From DATJXG01 sp035500455 (GTDB lineage: Bacteria > Acidobacteriota > Terriglobia > Terriglobales > Acidobacteriaceae), in contig DATJXG010000473.1 in NCBI GenBank assembly GCA_035500455.1, positions 1-32,211 of the forward strand: 32,211 nt of DNA, read 5' to 3'. The stretch's first letter is position 1. Each line of letters opens with the position of its first letter. The position numbers were made by a program, and so were the translations under genes. Below the pieces are notes generated by a model. That model did not search any database, was not told where the DNA came from, and saw only the letters and a list, made by a program, of their open reading frames with translations. Shown here piece after piece: positions 15,159 through 23,382 of this stretch.

Positions 15159-16259
15159 TTGCCAAACCGAGTACCCAAGACGGCATCCGGCCGCAAGCCG
15201 AATCAGGTTGGAGTTCAGCAGATCGGCGACTCCCTGGGCATCTCCCGCGGCACGGTAGATCGAGCCCTGCATGACCGGCCGGGGGTCAGCCCAGCCACCA
15301 AGCGCAAAGTTCTCCTCACAGCGGAAAGGCTGGGATATCGCCCGAATCTTGCCGCCCGCTATCTGTCGTCCAGCAAGCGCATCACCATCGGCGTGGCCAT
15401 CCCGCACGAGGTGGCCTACTTCTACGACGAAGTGCGAGAAGGAATCTTTGAGGCCGCCAGCGTCTTTGAGCCGCTCGGCGTCAGGATCCTGCACCGTCCC
15501 TATAAGCGATTTGGCCAAAACGAGGTCCGCGCCTTTCGCGATCTGCTCGACGAGGAAATCAGCGGCCTGGTGATTTCTCCGGCCTATCCCAACAAGCTTC
15601 TGCCCTACATTCAGGAAGCCACGCGTCGCAACATACCGGTTGTCTGCGTCGCCACCGATGCTCCGGGTACGAAGCGCCTCACTTCGATTTCCGTGAATCC
15701 CCAGGTGAGCGGCGCGCTGGCGGGGGAACTGATGGGATATTTCCTCGTCGAGCCTGCCAGGGTCATCGTCCTGATTGGAATGCACGCCACCGTGGACCAC
15801 GAGCAAAAAGTTCATGGCTTCTGCGCCAGTTTTCGTTCCTTTTGCCCCAAAGGAGAGATTGTAAGTATCGTGGAGACCCATGACGAGCCGGACGAGGCCT
15901 ACATGAAGTGCCGCAAGGTGCTCGAACAGCACGATTCGGTGAGGGGAATTTACGTCGCCACCGCCAATTCGATGCCGGTGGTGAGGGCGCTGGAGGAGTT
16001 GGGACTGGCGGGCAAAGTCAAGGTGATCGCTACCGATCTGTTTCCCGCCATTTTTCCGCACATCCGCTCGAGCACCATCGCCGCCACCATTCATCAGCGG
16101 GCGCGGGAGCAGGGCGCCATGGCGTTTCAGGCGCTCACCCGGTTTCTCACCGAGAAAGTGCAGCCGGCGACGCAGATTTCGATCAATCCCGCCATCGTCA
16201 TGCGCAGCAATCTGGATCTCTTTCTGCCTGAGGACCACTCCGGCCGCGACCTGCCGTGA
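15159..16259 (+). CDS. LacI-type transcription regulator 1 (Peripla_BP-type sensor domain)
   Basis: One-domain HTH plus sugar-binding sensor, 366 residues from TTG 15159 (AGG 6 nt upstream). A TTG at 15111 would add 16 residues but has no Shine-Dalgarno. The HTH is QQIGDSLGISRGTVDRALHD at about residues 19-38, followed by PGVSPATKRKVLLTAERLGYRPNLAARYLSS, the LacI hinge. TVDRALH, with Asp where LacI has Ser, marks a known subgroup with periplasmic-binding-protein-like sensors. The two specificity positions after the first Ser are Arg-Gly. The sensor domain starts at ITIGVAIPHEVAYFYDEV and keeps VKVIATDLFPA near the end. It lies directly upstream of the DUF5107/mutarotase/GH36 genes and likely controls them. 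A paralogue is at 27.2 kb. Confidence 0.88.
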   Translation: MPNRVPKTASGRKPNQVGVQQIGDSLGISRGTVDRALHDRPGVSPATKRKVLLTAERLGYRPNLAARYLSSSKRITIGVAIPHEVAYFYDEVREGIFEAASVFEPLGVRILHRPYKRFGQNEVRAFRDLLDEEISGLVISPAYPNKLLPYIQEATRRNIPVVCVATDAPGTKRLTSISVNPQVSGALAGELMGYFLVEPARVIVLIGMHATVDHEQKVHGFCASFRSFCPKGEIVSIVETHDEPDEAYMKCRKVLEQHDSVRGIYVATANSMPVVRALEELGLAGKVKVIATDLFPAIFPHIRSSTIAATIHQRAREQGAMAFQALTRFLTEKVQPATQISINPAIVMRSNLDLFLPEDHSGRDLP

Positions 16260-16319
16260 CTTCGCGGCGAAGGCGGAAGACTTCTCTCGCGGCAAATCCG
16301 CGGGCATCCGAATCGCAGG

Positions 16320-16348
16320 TTGACAAACCGTGCCAAGTATGCGTTAAT
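16320..16348 (+). promoter_or_regulatory. Putative promoter for the DUF5107-mutarotase-GH36 genes
   Basis: Perfect TTGACA (16320-16325), a 17-nt spacer and GTTAAT (16343-16348, 4 of 6). The expected start is near 16355, leaving a leader of about 200 nt. ATGCG-TTAATC-CGCAT, a 5-bp inverted repeat (16339-16354), overlaps the -10 box. The rest of the 16260-16569 gap shows no gene. Confidence 0.55.
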
Positions 16349-16354
16349 CCGCAT

Positions 16355-16368
16355 CGTGCACGTACACG
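16355..16368. promoter_or_regulatory. Candidate operator of LacI-type regulator 1
   Basis: CGTGCACGTACACG is palindromic at six of seven half-site positions around a central ACGT, as in many LacI-family operators. It sits at the predicted transcription start, where binding would block initiation. It has the same geometry as the 27054-27067 and 32123-32136 sites but different outer bases. Assignment to regulator 1 is by position. Confidence 0.5.
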
Positions 16369-16569
16369 GTCCAGGGACTGGAGTCGTGCTCGGGCAATCT
16401 CCGCTGGCTTCGCCTGGCTTCCGCAACGCTTCGGGATTTCTCGCAGGGCGGGGTGTGGTTCGCCGGACTCCGCCACTTTACATGGGCACGTGGATCTCAA
16501 CACTTTTACGTATCGCTGCCACGCTGCTGGTCAGGTGAGCCCACCTGCGGCAAGCGCATGGGAGAGAGT

Positions 16570-19500
16570 GTGACATCGTCCAATATCGAAAGGGTGCAGG
16601 TGTGGGAGGAGAGCGTGACTATCCCCACCTATCCTGCGCCGCCTCCCGACCGCAATCCCATGTTCCTCGACAAGCGGGTTTATCAGGGAAGCAGCGGCAA
16701 GGTTTACCCCAACCCTTTTACCGACCGCATTTCCGATACAAAGATCGAAAAATCCTACCGCGCGGTTTTTCTGGAAAACGAGTTCATCCGCCTCATGATC
16801 TTGCCCGAGATCGGCGGCCGCATTCACCTCGGCCAGGACAAAACCAATCAATACGACTTCTTCTACCGGCAGAACGTCATCAAGCCGGCCCTGGTCGGAC
16901 TGCTGGGCCCGTGGATTTCCGGGGGCGTGGAATTCAACTGGCCGCAGCATCATCGCCCTTCCACTTTCATGCCGGCTGATCACACGATCGAGCTACACGA
17001 CGACGGCAGCGGCACGGTCTGGCTCAGCGAGCACGAACCGATGAACCGCATGAAGGGAATGGTCGGCATCACCCTGCATCCGGGCAAGAGTATCGTCGAA
17101 GCACGGGTCCGTTTGTATAACCGCACGCCCTTCGTGCAGACGTTTCTGTGGTGGGCCAACGTCGCGGTGCGGGTGCACGACCAATACCAGGCTTTCTTTC
17201 CCCCCGACGTCAACTATGTCGCCGACCATGCCAAGCGCGCCGTCTCCTCTTTCCCCGTGGCCCGCAATTTTTATTACGGTGTGGACTACACCAAGGGCGT
17301 GGACATTACCTGGTACCGGAACATCCCGGTCCCCACTTCCTACATGGTGCTCGATTCCGAATACGATTTCTTCGGCGGCTACGATCACGCGCGCCGCGCC
17401 GGCTTAGTCCACGTAGCCGACCGTCGCGTTGCGCCCGGCAAGAAGCTTTGGACCTGGGGAAACGCCGCCTTCGGATACGCCTGGGACCGCGAACTAACCG
17501 ACGCCGACGGCCCTTACGTCGAATTGATGGCCGGCGTCTTCACCGACAATCAGCCTGATTTTTCCTGGCTGCAACCCTACGAGACGCGCACCTTCCGCCA
17601 GTATTGGTATCCCATCCAGGAGATCGGCCCGGCGCAAAATGCCAACCGCTTGCTTGCCATCAGCCTCAAAAAAAGCGGGCGCCAGGTTGAGGTGGGATGC
17701 TGCGCTACAGAGGTTATCCGCGGCCTCGACATAGTAGTGACCGCGGGAGAGCAGGTTGTCCTGCAGCAAACGCTGGACATCCGGCCGGGGGAGCCTTATC
17801 TCAAAACTGTTGAGCTTGGCGGCGATTTTCCGGAAACGGATTTGCTGGCCCGCGTATTGTCCTCGGACGGAAAGGAGTTGATCCGCTACCGTCCCGAGCA
17901 GCTTGGCGACGTGAGTCTGCCCGATCCCGCCACCGAGCCTCCTCCGCCCGCCGACATCGCCACCGTCGAGGAGCTGTTTCTCACCGGGCTTCACCTGGAG
18001 CAGTACCGCCATGCCACCCGTTCTCCCGAGGTTTACTGGGAGGAGGGATTCCGCCGCGATTCGCTCGACGTGCGGTGCAACAACGCGATGGGATTGCTTC
18101 GCCTGCGGCGCGGCCAGTTTGCCGAAGCGGAACAGCATTTCCGGCGCGCGATACAGAGGCTCACCCTCCGCAACCCCAATCCCTACGACAGTGAGCCGTT
18201 TTATAACCTCGGGCTGGCGCTCAAGTACCAGGACCGCAGCGAAGAAGCTTACAACGCCTTTAACAAGTCGATCTGGAGCCAGGCATGGAAGTCTTCCGGC
18301 TACTATGCGCTGGCCGCGATCGCGTGCGCGCGGGGAGATTTTCAGCAGGCGTTGCAGCACCTGAAGCATTCGCTCTCGGTCAACACGGCGCATTCAAAAG
18401 CCCGGAGTCTGCGGGCAGCAATTCTGCGCCACTTGGGATGCGGGCAGGAGGCGCTTAATCTCGTAAAGGAAACACTCGCTGCGGACCCCCTCGACTTCTG
18501 GTCAGCAAACGAACTGGCCGCGCTCAGCAATGGCTCGCAAACACCGAATTCCGGCGAAGCAGTTTTTGCCTCGATGCTCGCCCAAAGCCAAACCTGTCTC
18601 GATGTCGCCTTTGACTACGCCGACGCCGGTTTGTGGGACGAAGCCGCCTCTCTCCTGCAGAAGCATCTGGCCGCCCTTCCACAAAAGCAATCCGCGTATC
18701 CGCTGGTCCTCTATGCCCTCGGCTACTTCTCCGCAAAGCGCGGAGAAAGCACTCGGGCGGGGGAGTACTACGCACAAGCGGCTCAAGTCTCCCCCGATTA
18801 CTGCTTTCCCGCCCGGCTCGAAGAGATGCAGATCCTGCAGGAAGCCATTCGCGTCAATGCGTCTGACGCCAAGGCCCACTACTACCTCGGCAATCTGCTC
18901 TATGACAAGCATCGCCGTGAGGAAGCCATTGAGCTTTGGGAATGCTCCTGTGTCTTGGATCCCACATTCGCAACTCCCTGGCGAAACCTGGGAATTGCCT
19001 GGTTCAACGTCCGCGGAAACCGGCACCGTGCCCTCGAGTGTTACGACGCGGCATTCCGGGCCAATCCGTCCGACGCCCGCGTGCTTTACGAACTCGACCA
19101 GCTGCGCAAGCGCGTCGGGGTTCCGGCGGAGGAGCGTCTGGCGCAACTCGAGGAACGCCGTGATTTGGTTGACCAGCGCGACGATCTCGTCGTCGAGCTG
19201 ATCACGCTCTATAACCAGACCGGCCAGAACGCAAAAGCTCTGGCAACGCTACTCTCGCGGCGGTTCCACCCCTGGGAGGGCGGGGAAGGGCTGGTATCCG
19301 GGCAGTATGTGGCGGCGCACATTCTTCTAGGGCGGCGGCTGCTCGACGACGGCCAGGCCGAAAATGCTCTGGCTCACTTTGAGGCGGCCCGCCGGTATCC
19401 GGAAAACCTTGGCGAAGGGAAGCATCTGCTCACGCTCGAAACCCATCTCGATTATTTTTCCGGGGTCGCGCTTCGCGATCTGCGCCGGCTGAAGGAGTCC

Positions 19501-19887
19501 ATCGATCTGTGGCTGAAAGCGGCTCAAAGCAATTGCGGCAACACCGATATGGCTTTCTATAAGGCATTGGCGCTGCGAAGCCTGGGCAATGAATCCGAGG
19601 CTGCTTCCGAGTTCGGACGTCTCCTCGATTCGGCGGCGCGGCAGATGACGATCGTGCCCAAGATCGATTACTTCGCCACGTCTTTGCCCAACTTCCTGCT
19701 CTTCGACGACGATCTGGAGAAGAGGAATCGCACTGAATGCTGCTATTTGATGGCGCTCGCGAAACTTGGCCTGGGTCGGGTGGAAGAGGCCTGCCTGGAC
19801 TTCCGCAATGTGCTGGCTCTGGATGGCAATCACCTGTGGGCGCAAACAGAGTTGAAACGCCTTGAGTCGATTCCTGCCGCCAAGTGA
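16570..19887 (+). CDS. DUF5107 protein: mutarotase-like domain plus long TPR array
   Basis: A 1105-residue protein without a signal peptide, so probably cytoplasmic. The start is set at GTG 16570 (GGAG 5 nt upstream); ATG 16558 lacks a Shine-Dalgarno and the 16453 extension is not protein-like. Residues about 30-360 match DUF5107 (LENEFIRLMILPEIGGRIHLGQDK, SGGVEFNWPQHHRP, LYNRTPFVQTFLWWAN), which shares the galactose-mutarotase beta-sandwich type of start. A beta-rich linker follows. From about 485 to the end there are at least eight TPR motifs, e.g. NAMGLLRLRRGQFAEAEQHFRRAI, FYNLGLALKYQDRSEEAYNAF and HYYLGNLLYDKHRREEAIELWE. Function is unknown. The next two genes are a mutarotase-like protein and GH36, so a role in galactoside handling or sensing is likely. 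Confidence 0.82.
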   Translation: MTSSNIERVQVWEESVTIPTYPAPPPDRNPMFLDKRVYQGSSGKVYPNPFTDRISDTKIEKSYRAVFLENEFIRLMILPEIGGRIHLGQDKTNQYDFFYRQNVIKPALVGLLGPWISGGVEFNWPQHHRPSTFMPADHTIELHDDGSGTVWLSEHEPMNRMKGMVGITLHPGKSIVEARVRLYNRTPFVQTFLWWANVAVRVHDQYQAFFPPDVNYVADHAKRAVSSFPVARNFYYGVDYTKGVDITWYRNIPVPTSYMVLDSEYDFFGGYDHARRAGLVHVADRRVAPGKKLWTWGNAAFGYAWDRELTDADGPYVELMAGVFTDNQPDFSWLQPYETRTFRQYWYPIQEIGPAQNANRLLAISLKKSGRQVEVGCCATEVIRGLDIVVTAGEQVVLQQTLDIRPGEPYLKTVELGGDFPETDLLARVLSSDGKELIRYRPEQLGDVSLPDPATEPPPPADIATVEELFLTGLHLEQYRHATRSPEVYWEEGFRRDSLDVRCNNAMGLLRLRRGQFAEAEQHFRRAIQRLTLRNPNPYDSEPFYNLGLALKYQDRSEEAYNAFNKSIWSQAWKSSGYYALAAIACARGDFQQALQHLKHSLSVNTAHSKARSLRAAILRHLGCGQEALNLVKETLAADPLDFWSANELAALSNGSQTPNSGEAVFASMLAQSQTCLDVAFDYADAGLWDEAASLLQKHLAALPQKQSAYPLVLYALGYFSAKRGESTRAGEYYAQAAQVSPDYCFPARLEEMQILQEAIRVNASDAKAHYYLGNLLYDKHRREEAIELWECSCVLDPTFATPWRNLGIAWFNVRGNRHRALECYDAAFRANPSDARVLYELDQLRKRVGVPAEERLAQLEERRDLVDQRDDLVVELITLYNQTGQNAKALATLLSRRFHPWEGGEGLVSGQYVAAHILLGRRLLDDGQAENALAHFEAARRYPENLGEGKHLLTLETHLDYFSGVALRDLRRLKESIDLWLKAAQSNCGNTDMAFYKALALRSLGNESEAASEFGRLLDSAARQMTIVPKIDYFATSLPNFLLFDDDLEKRNRTECCYLMALAKLGLGRVEEACLDFRNVLALDGNHLWAQTELKRLESIPAAK

Positions 19888-19896
19888 ATTCGGAAG

Positions 19897-20943
19897 ATGA
19901 AACTTCCCCGCCCGGCGGAGTTATGCTGCCTGCGGGGCGCTTGTGACGGCTCTGGCATTCACATGACCACAGTCAACGCCGATGTCCGTGAGGGATTCAC
20001 ACATATCACCATGGATAATGGCGTGATTCGTCTGGTCGTGCTGCCGGAACTGGGCGGGAAGATCACTTCCCTGGTGCGGCTGGCCAGCGGCCGTGAATTC
20101 CTCCTTTCTCTTCCGGGAGAAAACCGTGCCTTCCGCAGACCTCACTATGGCGCAACTTTCGTTGACTACAACAACGTGGGATTCGACGAGTGCATTCCCA
20201 CGATCGCCGAGTGTCGATACCCTGAAGGCGAACATCAAGGCGCGCAACTGCCGGACCACGGCGACGCCTGGTCGCTGCCCTGGCAATATGACACCCTGAA
20301 CGAGCAGCTGTCGCTGTGGGTTTCCGGACGTTCTCTTCCATATTCGCTGCGAAAGCGCCTCACTCTCGAGGGAAACGAACTGACCATTGAATACCAGTTG
20401 CAGAACCGCAGTGGTTCCGCGTTTCACTATCTATGGTCGTCGCATCCTCTGCTCAGGGTTGAGCCCGGCGACCGGATCGTGCTTCCTCCGGAGTCGGATG
20501 TAATGCTCATCGATTCCTCCCAAGGCGGGCGCTTGGGGCGCAAAGGCGAGAGCTGTGCCTGGCCCATCGCCAGGCTGCGCAACGGAGCGACCGCTGCTTT
20601 GAGCGTGATGAAATCCCGCGGAGATCAGAGTGACAAGCTGTACACGCCGCGCCTCCAGAATGGCTATTGTGGAATTTACTACCCCAGCACAGGCGAATCC
20701 ATTTTCTTTCGTTTCGACGTCGAAATCGTGCCCTACGTTGGCATTTGGATTTGCCACGGCGGAAGCGGCGCGGATGATCCCAGGCAGCCCTATACCGTCG
20801 CACTCGAGCCTTGCGGCGGCCGGCCGGATTCGCTGGCCGAGGCCGTTGCCCGCGGGGAATGCCCTCGCCTGCTGCCGCACGCTGTGAACGAATGGAGTCT
20901 TCGTGTGACGCTGCAGGAAGATAGTGAGCCGCCAGCGGCTTAA
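19897..20943 (+). CDS. Aldose-1-epimerase-like (galactose mutarotase family) protein
   Basis: Would interconvert alpha and beta anomers of a sugar, supplying the anomer needed by the next enzyme. The protein is 348 residues from ATG 19897; a later in-frame ATG at 19963 (MTTVNADVREGF) matches the family start better. Neither has a clear Shine-Dalgarno, so the start is uncertain. Family features are NGVIRLVVLPELGGKI at 41-56, His121 in LPDHGDAW, His183 in LWSSHPLL and Glu304 in VALEPCGG, which fit the catalytic His/Glu set. It begins 10 nt after the DUF5107 stop and ends 69 nt before the GH36 start, so the three genes probably form one operon. The exact sugar is inferred from context. Confidence 0.78.
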   Translation: MKLPRPAELCCLRGACDGSGIHMTTVNADVREGFTHITMDNGVIRLVVLPELGGKITSLVRLASGREFLLSLPGENRAFRRPHYGATFVDYNNVGFDECIPTIAECRYPEGEHQGAQLPDHGDAWSLPWQYDTLNEQLSLWVSGRSLPYSLRKRLTLEGNELTIEYQLQNRSGSAFHYLWSSHPLLRVEPGDRIVLPPESDVMLIDSSQGGRLGRKGESCAWPIARLRNGATAALSVMKSRGDQSDKLYTPRLQNGYCGIYYPSTGESIFFRFDVEIVPYVGIWICHGGSGADDPRQPYTVALEPCGGRPDSLAEAVARGECPRLLPHAVNEWSLRVTLQEDSEPPAA

Positions 20944-21012
20944 GGAAGTGTGGTTCCGCCCAAGTTCTAGTGGGTGACCCCACTCGCGGACAGCGTGCCG
21001 CGCCAAAAGATT

Positions 21013-23235
21013 ATGAAACCAACTTCGCTGCTCCGGCCTTTCTGCATTCTCGCTCTGCTCACGCTTTCTTCCTTCGCTGCCGCGGCAGCACAGCCTCCAA
21101 TTCGCTTCCTCGAGGCCAAGAAGATTTTCGTGCTGGACGCGGGCAAGGTCTCCTACGTCTTCGGCATCAATGAGCAGAACATGCTGCAACACATCTACTG
21201 GGGCGGGCATGTCTGGCGTGACCAGGATTTCGCCGCCGCGCACAGCCTGCCGGAGTGGGCCTCATTCGACTTGAGCACCACGACCACCCCGCAGGAATAT
21301 CCCGGATGGGGCGCCGGCCTCTACGTCGAACCCAGCCTCAAGGCGACCTTTCCCGACGGCAATCGCGATCTGGTTCTCCACTACGTCGATCACCAAATTG
21401 ATGGCAACATGCTCACCGTCACTCTGAAGGACATCGAGCGCGCCCTGTTCGTCCATTTGCGCTACACCGTGTATCCGGCCACCGGCATCGTGCAGCGTCA
21501 GGCTGTGATCGAGAACCGCACCGAGAAGCCCGTGGTGCTGGAGAGCGCGCAATCGGCGGCCTGGTATCTCCCTCAGGGAGAGGGCTACCGCCTGCGCTAT
21601 CTCACCGGCCGCTGGGCCGGTGAGTGGCAACTCAACGAGGAGCCGGTGCACGCCGGGTTACAGGTTCTCGAAAGCCGCCGCGGAAGCACCAGCGTGCAGG
21701 CAAATCCCTGGTTCGCCCTCGACCGCGACCACAACACCGACAGCGAGCACGGCTCAGTGTGGTTCGGGGCGTTGGGCTGGAGCGGAAGTTGGCGCATCAG
21801 CATCGAGCAGACTCCCCATCAACAGGTGCGGGTTACCGGCGGTTTCAACCCGTTCGACTTCGGTTATTTTCTTGCTCCGGGCAAGACCCTGGAGACTCCC
21901 GCCTTTTACGCCGGCTATACCGATCAGGGAATCGGTGGCGCCTCTCGCATTCTTCACGAATTCGAGCGCACCGAAATTCTGCCGAATGGTTCCGGATCGC
22001 GCACTCGCCCCGTCCTCTACAACTCCTGGGAAGCCACTGAGTTCAATGTCAACGAAGCTGGCCAGATCGCTCTGGCAGAAAAGGCTGCTACGCTGGGCGT
22101 GGAGCGGTTCGTCATGGATGACGGCTGGTTTGGCCAGCGCAACAACGACCACGCCGGACTCGGCGACTGGTACGTCAATCCCAAGAAATTTCCCAATGGG
22201 CTGGGCCCGCTCATCCGCCGCGTGAAACAACTGGGCATGGACTTCGGCATTTGGGTCGAACCGGAAATGGTGAATCCCGACAGCGATCTCTATCGCAAGC
22301 ATCCCGACTGGGCCATGCACTTCGAAGGCCGCCCCCGCACCGAGGCCCGAAACCAGTTGGTGCTCAACCTGGCTCGCGCCGACGTGCGCGAATATGTCTT
22401 TCATTGGCTCGACGACCTGGTCACCAACAACGACATTGCCTTCTTGAAGTGGGACTACAACCGCAACTTCAGCGAGCCTGGATGGCCCGAAGCTCCTCTC
22501 GACCAGCAAAAGAACATCTGGGTGGATTTCACTCAGAATGTGTACCAGATCCTGGCGCGGCTACGGCAGAAGCACCCCAAGCTGGAGATTGAGTCCTGCT
22601 CGGGCGGCGGCGGGCGCGTCGATCTTGGAATCATGCGCTACGTAGAACAGTTCTGGCCTTCTGACGACACCGAAGCCTTCGACCGCCTCACCATCCAGCA
22701 GGGATTCACCTACGCCTACACCCCCCACGTCATGGTGGATTGGGTCACCGACGTGCCCAACTTCAATGGCCGCAGCGTGCCCCTGCAGTTCCGCTTTCTG
22801 GTAGCCATGGAAGGAGCCATGGGTATCGGGGCCAATCTGAATCGCTGGTCCGACGAGGATATGGCGCTAGCCAGGCAGATGATTCAATACTACAAATCCA
22901 TTCGCGAAACTGTGCAAAATGGCGAGCTTTACCGGCTCGCGCTGCCCACCGCGGGAAACCTCAGCGCCAGCCAGTATGTTTCCCCCGACAAATCCCAGAC
23001 CGTGCTCTTTGCCTTTCTTCACTCACAACAGTTCGGCCGCAGCTTGCCCCCAGTTCTGCTGCGCGGCCTGGACGAGAACGCCACCTACGCGGTCACTCAA
23101 GTCATAGGCAAGGCCGAGGCATACGACGGAGCCCCAAAGTTCAGCGGCGCATACCTCATGTATCAGGGCCTCACCCTTCCACTTCATGGAGACTACGACA
23201 GCATCTCCCTGAGACTGGAGCGTGTTCCCCAATAG
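21013..23235 (+). CDS. Secreted alpha-galactosidase, glycoside hydrolase family GH36
   Basis: Hydrolyses alpha-galactosides such as melibiose and raffinose-type sugars. The 740-residue protein starts at ATG 21013; a GTG 39 nt earlier would put 13 residues before the signal peptide. The signal peptide covers about 1-26 (LLTLSSFAAAAAQ). An N-terminal beta-supersandwich spans about 30-320. The catalytic barrel follows with VLYNSWEATEF at 334-344, VMDDGWFGQRNNDHAGLGDW at 367-386, nucleophile Asp481 in LKWDYNRN, CSGGGGRVDLGI at 529-540 and acid/base Asp551 in WPSDDTEAFDRL. All catalytic residues are present. Most GH36 enzymes of this layout are cytoplasmic, so export is notable. It is the last gene of the regulator-1 operon. 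Confidence 0.93.
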   Translation: MKPTSLLRPFCILALLTLSSFAAAAAQPPIRFLEAKKIFVLDAGKVSYVFGINEQNMLQHIYWGGHVWRDQDFAAAHSLPEWASFDLSTTTTPQEYPGWGAGLYVEPSLKATFPDGNRDLVLHYVDHQIDGNMLTVTLKDIERALFVHLRYTVYPATGIVQRQAVIENRTEKPVVLESAQSAAWYLPQGEGYRLRYLTGRWAGEWQLNEEPVHAGLQVLESRRGSTSVQANPWFALDRDHNTDSEHGSVWFGALGWSGSWRISIEQTPHQQVRVTGGFNPFDFGYFLAPGKTLETPAFYAGYTDQGIGGASRILHEFERTEILPNGSGSRTRPVLYNSWEATEFNVNEAGQIALAEKAATLGVERFVMDDGWFGQRNNDHAGLGDWYVNPKKFPNGLGPLIRRVKQLGMDFGIWVEPEMVNPDSDLYRKHPDWAMHFEGRPRTEARNQLVLNLARADVREYVFHWLDDLVTNNDIAFLKWDYNRNFSEPGWPEAPLDQQKNIWVDFTQNVYQILARLRQKHPKLEIESCSGGGGRVDLGIMRYVEQFWPSDDTEAFDRLTIQQGFTYAYTPHVMVDWVTDVPNFNGRSVPLQFRFLVAMEGAMGIGANLNRWSDEDMALARQMIQYYKSIRETVQNGELYRLALPTAGNLSASQYVSPDKSQTVLFAFLHSQQFGRSLPPVLLRGLDENATYAVTQVIGKAEAYDGAPKFSGAYLMYQGLTLPLHGDYDSISLRLERVPQ

Positions 23236-23257
23236 CAAACATGGCCCCACCCCCAAC

Positions 23258-23284
23258 TGTCATTCCGAGCGAAGCGAGGAATCT
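23258..23284. repeat. Single diverged arm of the intergenic repeat
   Basis: It matches the arm at 6143-6169 except for a few substitutions (core ttccgagcgaagcgagga). It lies in the 147-nt gap between the convergent GH36 and TPR genes. A partial matching arm may exist near 23320, but I cannot pair it well. Confidence 0.5.
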
Positions 23285-23382
23285 GCTTTTGCTTGGAGCC
23301 GCGAAAATGCGGGCCTCGCGCCAAGAGCTCCAATGACGACGCCCTGCCAAGGTGCCCCACAAGAGGCCGCAATTCTTAACAG

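Noticed and set aside
14829..16307. Minus-strand frame of 492 codons
   Set aside because: It runs antisense to LacI regulator 1 and the end of TolC paralogue 2, both with firm domain evidence.
16487..16514. Further ACGT-centred words (CACGTG at 16487-16492 and TTACGTA near 16507) as extra regulator-1 operators
   Set aside because: They lack the 14-bp half-site symmetry seen at 16355-16368, and short ACGT palindromes are frequent by chance.
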